Positions 63,963 to 64,000 of a DNA stretch of 64,000 nt are shown here, in pieces. Location of the stretch: contig UBZP01000020.1 of the NCBI GenBank assembly GCA_900469965.1, positions 186,001 to 250,000 on the forward strand, in the 5' to 3' direction. The translations under genes were made by a program, and so were the position numbers. How positions within the stretch are numbered: the first letter of the stretch is position 1; the number at the start of each line of letters is the position of its first letter. The stretch comes from Hyphomicrobiales bacterium (GTDB lineage Bacteria; Pseudomonadota; Alphaproteobacteria; Rhizobiales; Rhizobiaceae). The notes under the pieces were generated by a model. The model made no database searches. It worked only from the letters and a program-made list of their open reading frames with translations, and was not told the origin of the DNA.

Positions 63963-64000
63963 TGCTTTGCGCCTGACGCTCTGCGCATGATGCGCGGCGC

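Overview
The window is ordinary, densely packed core chromosome of a high-G+C alphaproteobacterium of the order Hyphomicrobiales (Rhizobiales), most likely a member of the Rhizobiaceae. The evidence is the set of lineage-typical genes (RcdA-type DUF1465, GapR/DUF2312, DUF1192, DUF4164, DUF1036, DUF1244, Omp10 lipoprotein, homospermidine synthase), two perfect CtrA boxes (TTAA-N7-TTAA), rhizobial-type promoters and a ROSE-like RNA thermometer. The order zapA, DUF4164, tkt, gap, pgk, class I aldolase resembles, from memory, the Sinorhizobium/Agrobacterium arrangement. I see no prophage, insertion sequence, CRISPR array, integron, tRNA or rRNA, and no recognisable defence island.

Layout. 0-6.6 kb: end of zapA, a DUF4164 gene, then the central carbon cluster tkt-gap-pgk-fba. 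6.6-6.83 kb: a structured RNA with its own promoter and terminator, probably 6S RNA. 6.9-8.7 kb: a 51-residue membrane protein, an MFS transporter and DUF1192. 8.7-9.6 kb: a cell-cycle block with two CtrA boxes, a candidate small RNA and rcdA. 9.7-13.7 kb: rpmE, an MsbA-like ABC exporter and a flavoprotein. 13.9-20.2 kb: a Cys-rich secreted protein, a MotA/MotB-like stator pair, suhB, efp, a Sel1-repeat protein and thiE. 20.2-24.7 kb: a TauE/SafE permease, an ArsR regulator, two divergent DUF465 genes, purE-purK, rpmJ and a TPR protein. 24.9-28.8 kb: DUF1036-pyk, N-formylglutamate amidohydrolase, DUF1244 and gapR. 28.8-34.4 kb: a DUF882 murein peptidase-like protein, a sigma-54 response regulator and pepF. 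34.5-40.2 kb: pabB-pabC-DUF3445, hss, an Omp10 lipoprotein and a PhzF protein. 40.4-45.1 kb: a nucleotidase with a LysM tail, hemH and an SPFH/NfeD pair. 45.1-52.0 kb: kpsF, an outer-membrane barrel, galU, a lytic transglycosylase, an SGNH-fold protein and a VOC protein. 52.1-58.4 kb: gltD, a 56-residue membrane protein and gltB. 58.9-64 kb: threonine aldolase, a LysR regulator divergent from an SBF-like transporter, hsp20 and an alpha/beta hydrolase.

The genes support glycolysis/gluconeogenesis and the pentose phosphate pathway (tkt, gap, pgk, fba, pyk), nitrogen assimilation (gltB/gltD), purine, folate, thiamine, heme and polyamine synthesis, and envelope maintenance (transglycosylase, DUF882, LysM nucleotidase, OmpA/MotB-like protein, kpsF, galU). 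They also supply cell-cycle and nucleoid control (RcdA, GapR, CtrA sites).

The least explained signals are non-coding: the CtrA-boxed small RNA upstream of rcdA, the two mutually exclusive hairpins at the predicted 5' end of the gltB message, the 6S-like RNA after the aldolase gene, an RpoH promoter plus thermometer before hsp20, and an Irr-box-like motif before hemH. No undescribed multi-gene system was found; the RNA elements are the best candidates for new biology.
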